Source: Leptospira sp. WS92.C1 (GTDB lineage Bacteria > Spirochaetota > Leptospiria > Leptospirales > Leptospiraceae). Taken from it: a stretch of 64,000 nucleotides of DNA. Positions 61,262 through 64,000 of the stretch are shown here, in pieces. The notes under the pieces were generated by a model, which saw nothing but the letters and a program-made list of their open reading frames with translations, was not told the origin of the DNA and made no database searches. The translations under genes were made by a program, and so were the position numbers. Where the stretch lies: assembly GCF_040833975.1 (NCBI RefSeq), contig NZ_CP162130.1, positions 1,344,001-1,408,000 of the forward strand, read 5' to 3'. Numbering within the stretch: position 1 is the first letter of the stretch; the number at the start of each line of letters is the position of its first letter.

Positions 61262-63394
61262 ATGAGCATACGTTTTAGAATTTCGTTGTATCTCTCGCTT
61301 GTGCTTTTAGCGGGATCTCTTACGATAACAACTATCAACACGATTACAACTTATTTTAAACTTTCTGAGGATATTCAATCTTCTTCCTCCTTGGTGGCTT
61401 CTCGATATGCGTTTGAGGTTCGTAATTTTTTTGACAAGGTTCTCGGAGGATTGAGAGGGTTGCAATTTCAACTTTCTCATGCCAGGCCGACTCGGGAAGA
61501 AACGATAGAAACTCTCAAGGATTTGGCAAAAACGGATCCTCACTATTTTGGTGCGTGGTCTGTTTTTGAAGCAGGCAAGTTCGATTCTAAAGACGCACAA
61601 TACGTGAATCGTTTGGGTTACGATTCTACGGGAAGATTTATTCCTTATCTCAATAAGGCTGCGGGAGCGGACAAGCCTCTCGTATTGGAGCCGGTGATCT
61701 ATTATGATAATCAGGATGCCAGCGGCTATTTTTACAACGTTCCAAAAAAAACGGGAATCGATTTTATCGCGGATCCGTTTGCGTATCCGGTTTCGGGTAG
61801 ACAAATCCTAATGATATCCGTTGTAAAACCTGTGAGAAGGAACGGTGTTGTCGCTGGGGTTGTGGGTATGGATATCACGATGGAAAATATGCAGGAGATG
61901 CTCGCACCGATTCGTCCTTATCAAGGCGAGGGCCATATCAGTCTGATTTCTCCCGGCGGTGTTTATGCCGCAAACGGAAAAGAACCGGAACTCGTCGGGA
62001 AAGAGATTCAAGATTCGGAGTGGAAAAGGAAAGTTTTGGAGGGAAGCCAAAAGCAGGAATTTCTAATTTTGAATCGGGAAGGATCCAAACATTTTTTCTA
62101 TTCCTTTTATCTCGGAGATTATGATAAAAAATGGATTTTAGAAGTGAGCGTTCCGGATCGTATTTTTTGGAAAAATCTTTCGAAAGTCATTTTGGAAACT
62201 ATGACTTCCTCTTTGCTCACAATGATCGTGATCGTATTTGTATTTAATGTAATATTCCAAAAATTGATTACGAGTGGAATCAATAGTGCGATTTCATTTT
62301 CTGAGGAGATTTCATCCGGAAACCTGATCGTTACAAATCCTTACGAACGTAAGGACGAGATCGGAAAACTTCTTTTTTCGCTAGATCAGATGAAGAATAA
62401 TATCAAAAGTATCATTCTCGAAATCAAAGGTTCCTCTGAATCTTTGAATTCCACATCCGATATGATGGCGGATTCGTCTAAGAATTTTTACGATGTGGCT
62501 CAGGAGCAGGCTTCCGCATCCGAAGAATCTTCTGCGGCTATCGAAGAGTTGGCCGCATCCGCGGACAATGTAGGAAAGTCCATGGAAAAGGCCATATCTC
62601 ACATGAAGGACATAGACGGTAATGTGATTCTTCTCAAGGAGCAGATCGAAAAGATCAACGAAGAAATGAAATCATTGTCCTCTTTGGCGAGTGAGTCTCA
62701 GCAACAGGCAACCACCGGTGAAAGTTCCATGAATCAATCGACAAAGGCGATGGATGAAATCGGAGACAGTGCATCGAGGATCAACGAAATTTTGTCGATC
62801 ATTACGGACATTTCCGAAAAGACCAACTTACTCGCGTTAAACGCAGCAATCGAAGCGGCCCGTGCAGGCGAAGCCGGAAAGGGGTTTGCGGTAGTTGCGG
62901 AAGAAATTTCCAAGTTGGCTTCGCAGACTTCCAACAGCGTTCAGGAAATCGGACAACTTGTGGATTCGACAAACAGGGCGGTGATGAACGGAACGAGCAA
63001 GGTAAAGGAAGCCTCCGGGATTCTTGCAAAGCTCAGAAATTCGGTCGATCTATTCGGAGTTTCCGCTAAAAACGTTTTGGAATCCGTCAATACTCAGGAA
63101 AAAAATACGGAGAAAATCCATCAGAGCGCGAGTTCGCTTATGAGTTTTAGCCTTCAAATTGAAGAAGCGGTTCAAGAACAAAGAAGAGCAACCGATGAAA
63201 TTACAAAGACGATCGTGAGTATCTCGGATGGAACTCAGGAAATTGCAAGCGGGGCGGATGATTTGACCGGTTTTTCCGGAAACATGCACATTCAATCCGA
63301 GGGTCTTCTCCGATTGATCGATCAGTTTAAGATAACGAGCGATGAACTCAATGCTTCTCCCAATGGGGCGAAGCAGAATGAAGCAATGAAATAG
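61262..63394 (+). CDS. Methyl-accepting chemotaxis protein with Cache sensor
   Basis: The 710-residue receptor has membrane helices at about 8-28 and 305-330. Between them is a periplasmic double-Cache-like sensor (about 35-300) with the YFGAWSVFE and [13 protein letters not shown] blocks. A HAMP domain (about 330-385) and a methyl-accepting coiled coil follow. The tip that binds CheA and CheW is the highly conserved stretch near residues 512-551, including [18 protein letters not shown] and [11 protein letters not shown]. No CheR-binding pentapeptide is evident at the end. The ligand is unknown. Confidence 0.95.
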   Translation: MSIRFRISLYLSLVLLAGSLTITTINTITTYFKLSEDIQSSSSLVASRYAFEVRNFFDKVLGGLRGLQFQLSHARPTREETIETLKDLAKTDPHYFGAWSVFEAGKFDSKDAQYVNRLGYDSTGRFIPYLNKAAGADKPLVLEPVIYYDNQDASGYFYNVPKKTGIDFIADPFAYPVSGRQILMISVVKPVRRNGVVAGVVGMDITMENMQEMLAPIRPYQGEGHISLISPGGVYAANGKEPELVGKEIQDSEWKRKVLEGSQKQEFLILNREGSKHFFYSFYLGDYDKKWILEVSVPDRIFWKNLSKVILETMTSSLLTMIVIVFVFNVIFQKLITSGINSAISFSEEISSGNLIVTNPYERKDEIGKLLFSLDQMKNNIKSIILEIKGSSESLNSTSDMMADSSKNFYDVAQEQASASEESSAAIEELAASADNVGKSMEKAISHMKDIDGNVILLKEQIEKINEEMKSLSSLASESQQQATTGESSMNQSTKAMDEIGDSASRINEILSIITDISEKTNLLALNAAIEAARAGEAGKGFAVVAEEISKLASQTSNSVQEIGQLVDSTNRAVMNGTSKVKEASGILAKLRNSVDLFGVSAKNVLESVNTQEKNTEKIHQSASSLMSFSLQIEEAVQEQRRATDEITKTIVSISDGTQEIASGADDLTGFSGNMHIQSEGLLRLIDQFKITSDELNASPNGAKQNEAMK

Positions 63395-63466
63395 AGCGTT
63401 TTCTTATTGTATCAGCAAATCAGATTCAATTCTGCAAATCTAAATCTTCTCTTACTCACATTGTTT

Positions 63467-64000
63467 TCAGCCTGGAGGCGACCACGCTAACATATATATC
63501 AAATGCCGTAGTAGATTGATTGGATACAATGCGATATCCAAGGCGGTCGATAATAGATATGCAGGTGATACTAAGCGTCTAATTTTTATTTTGTCTTCTA
63601 GCGAAATCCATTGATTTCTGAAATCAACATTTGTGTATCCTTCTTTTAATTTGATCATATATACGTTTGGAGAAATATTTTGCGGAAGAAAAAGAAATAC
63701 CAAATCGGGATTTTCCTCTTGGATTTTTAATTCGATTCGATTTTGTGGAAGCTTTTCCTCGACTAGTATTTTATTGGCATTCATTTTATCCCCTGTAAAG
63801 GAATAACCCGCACTCCAGTTATAAAGTAGATCATTGCGATTTTTTAAGTTAGCGGATCGTCCATAGGGTAATACTTGATGATTGACCGTGGAAATTGAAA
63901 CCGAAAAAAAAGTATGATCATTTTCTACGAAATACAAAAATCGTTCGTTTACTAAATAAATTTTTTTGATATCGATCGCCCTACCAAGCTCGACGAAGCC
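63467..64000 (-). CDS. Conserved protein of unknown function, 5' end outside window
   Basis: On the minus strand the frame is open from base 64000 to a TGA at 63469-63467, so the gene begins beyond the window; a TTG at 63937 is not required. The visible 177 residues are soluble and beta-rich until a hydrophobic C-terminal segment (LLSTALDIALYPINLLRHLIYMLAW). That end loosely recalls small YceK-like lipoproteins, but I cannot assign a family. It is convergent with the chemoreceptor gene. Confidence 0.65.
   Translation of the reverse strand, partial: GFVELGRAIDIKKIYLVNERFLYFVENDHTFFSVSISTVNHQVLPYGRSANLKNRNDLLYNWSAGYSFTGDKMNANKILVEEKLPQNRIELKIQEENPDLVFLFLPQNISPNVYMIKLKEGYTNVDFRNQWISLEDKIKIRRLVSPAYLLSTALDIALYPINLLRHLIYMLAWSPPG

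Overview
This window reads as chromosomal DNA of a spirochaete of the genus Leptospira, most likely the pathogenic clade. The grounds are a gene of the Leptospira-restricted DUF1564 family, many lipoproteins with loose spirochaetal lipoboxes, frequent TTG and GTG starts, a moderate-to-low GC composition (judged by eye), and a dense load of signalling genes typical of the genus. That assignment is inference from content. I see no rRNA, tRNA, CRISPR array, insertion sequence or prophage; the window is ordinary gene-dense backbone with a few accessory-looking pockets.

Layout. 1-6.8 kb: the 3' end of an unknown gene, an M23 peptidase on the minus strand, an LptE-like lipoprotein, a Fur-family regulator overlapping tgt, a STAS protein, and a LysM lipoprotein with its own terminator. 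7-13 kb: nadC, the (p)ppGpp enzyme rsh, a family 5 solute-binding lipoprotein and a divergent kinase-fold protein, closely packed. 13-18 kb: a DUF1564 gene, purB, a small SDR protein, a membrane-anchored AraC-type regulator and a fatty acid hydroxylase superfamily protein. 18-23 kb, minus strand: a PAS histidine kinase and two membrane glycosyltransferase genes. 23-35 kb, plus strand: a tight four-gene run of a STAS protein, an AsmA/YdbH-like protein, a putative DUF1318 (YdbL-like) lipoprotein and a 2595-residue lipoprotein with a beta-propeller, tetratricopeptide repeats and CHAT-like segments. 35-41.6 kb: a lipoprotein metallopeptidase divergent from an HtrA-like protease, an aminotransferase, murI, a FecR-domain lipoprotein and purM. 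41.6-47.1 kb: a ClC channel, mutL, a VTT-domain membrane protein, a Cys-rich small protein and rarA. 47.1-53.1 kb: hisC, an M48 peptidase, a DUF898 membrane protein and a ferredoxin-adenylate cyclase fusion. 53.4-64 kb: a response regulator with a GGDEF-like/EAL output, a stand-alone receiver, a 1098-residue GAF/PAS histidine kinase, an outer-membrane barrel, a chemoreceptor and a partial minus-strand gene.

How the genes work together. Three themes recur. One is envelope building and quality control: LptE-like, M23, M48, HtrA-like, AsmA/YdbH-like, LysM, MurI and outer-membrane proteins. Another is nucleotide second-messenger and phosphorelay signalling: Rsh, cyclase, EAL protein, histidine kinases and receivers. 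The third is core purine, NAD, histidine and queuosine metabolism. The most noteworthy parts are the 23.2-35.0 kb envelope operon, the kinase-fold protein at 11.8 kb, and small open reading frames under 60 codons at 43.1, 47.2 and 49.1 kb that are easy to miss.
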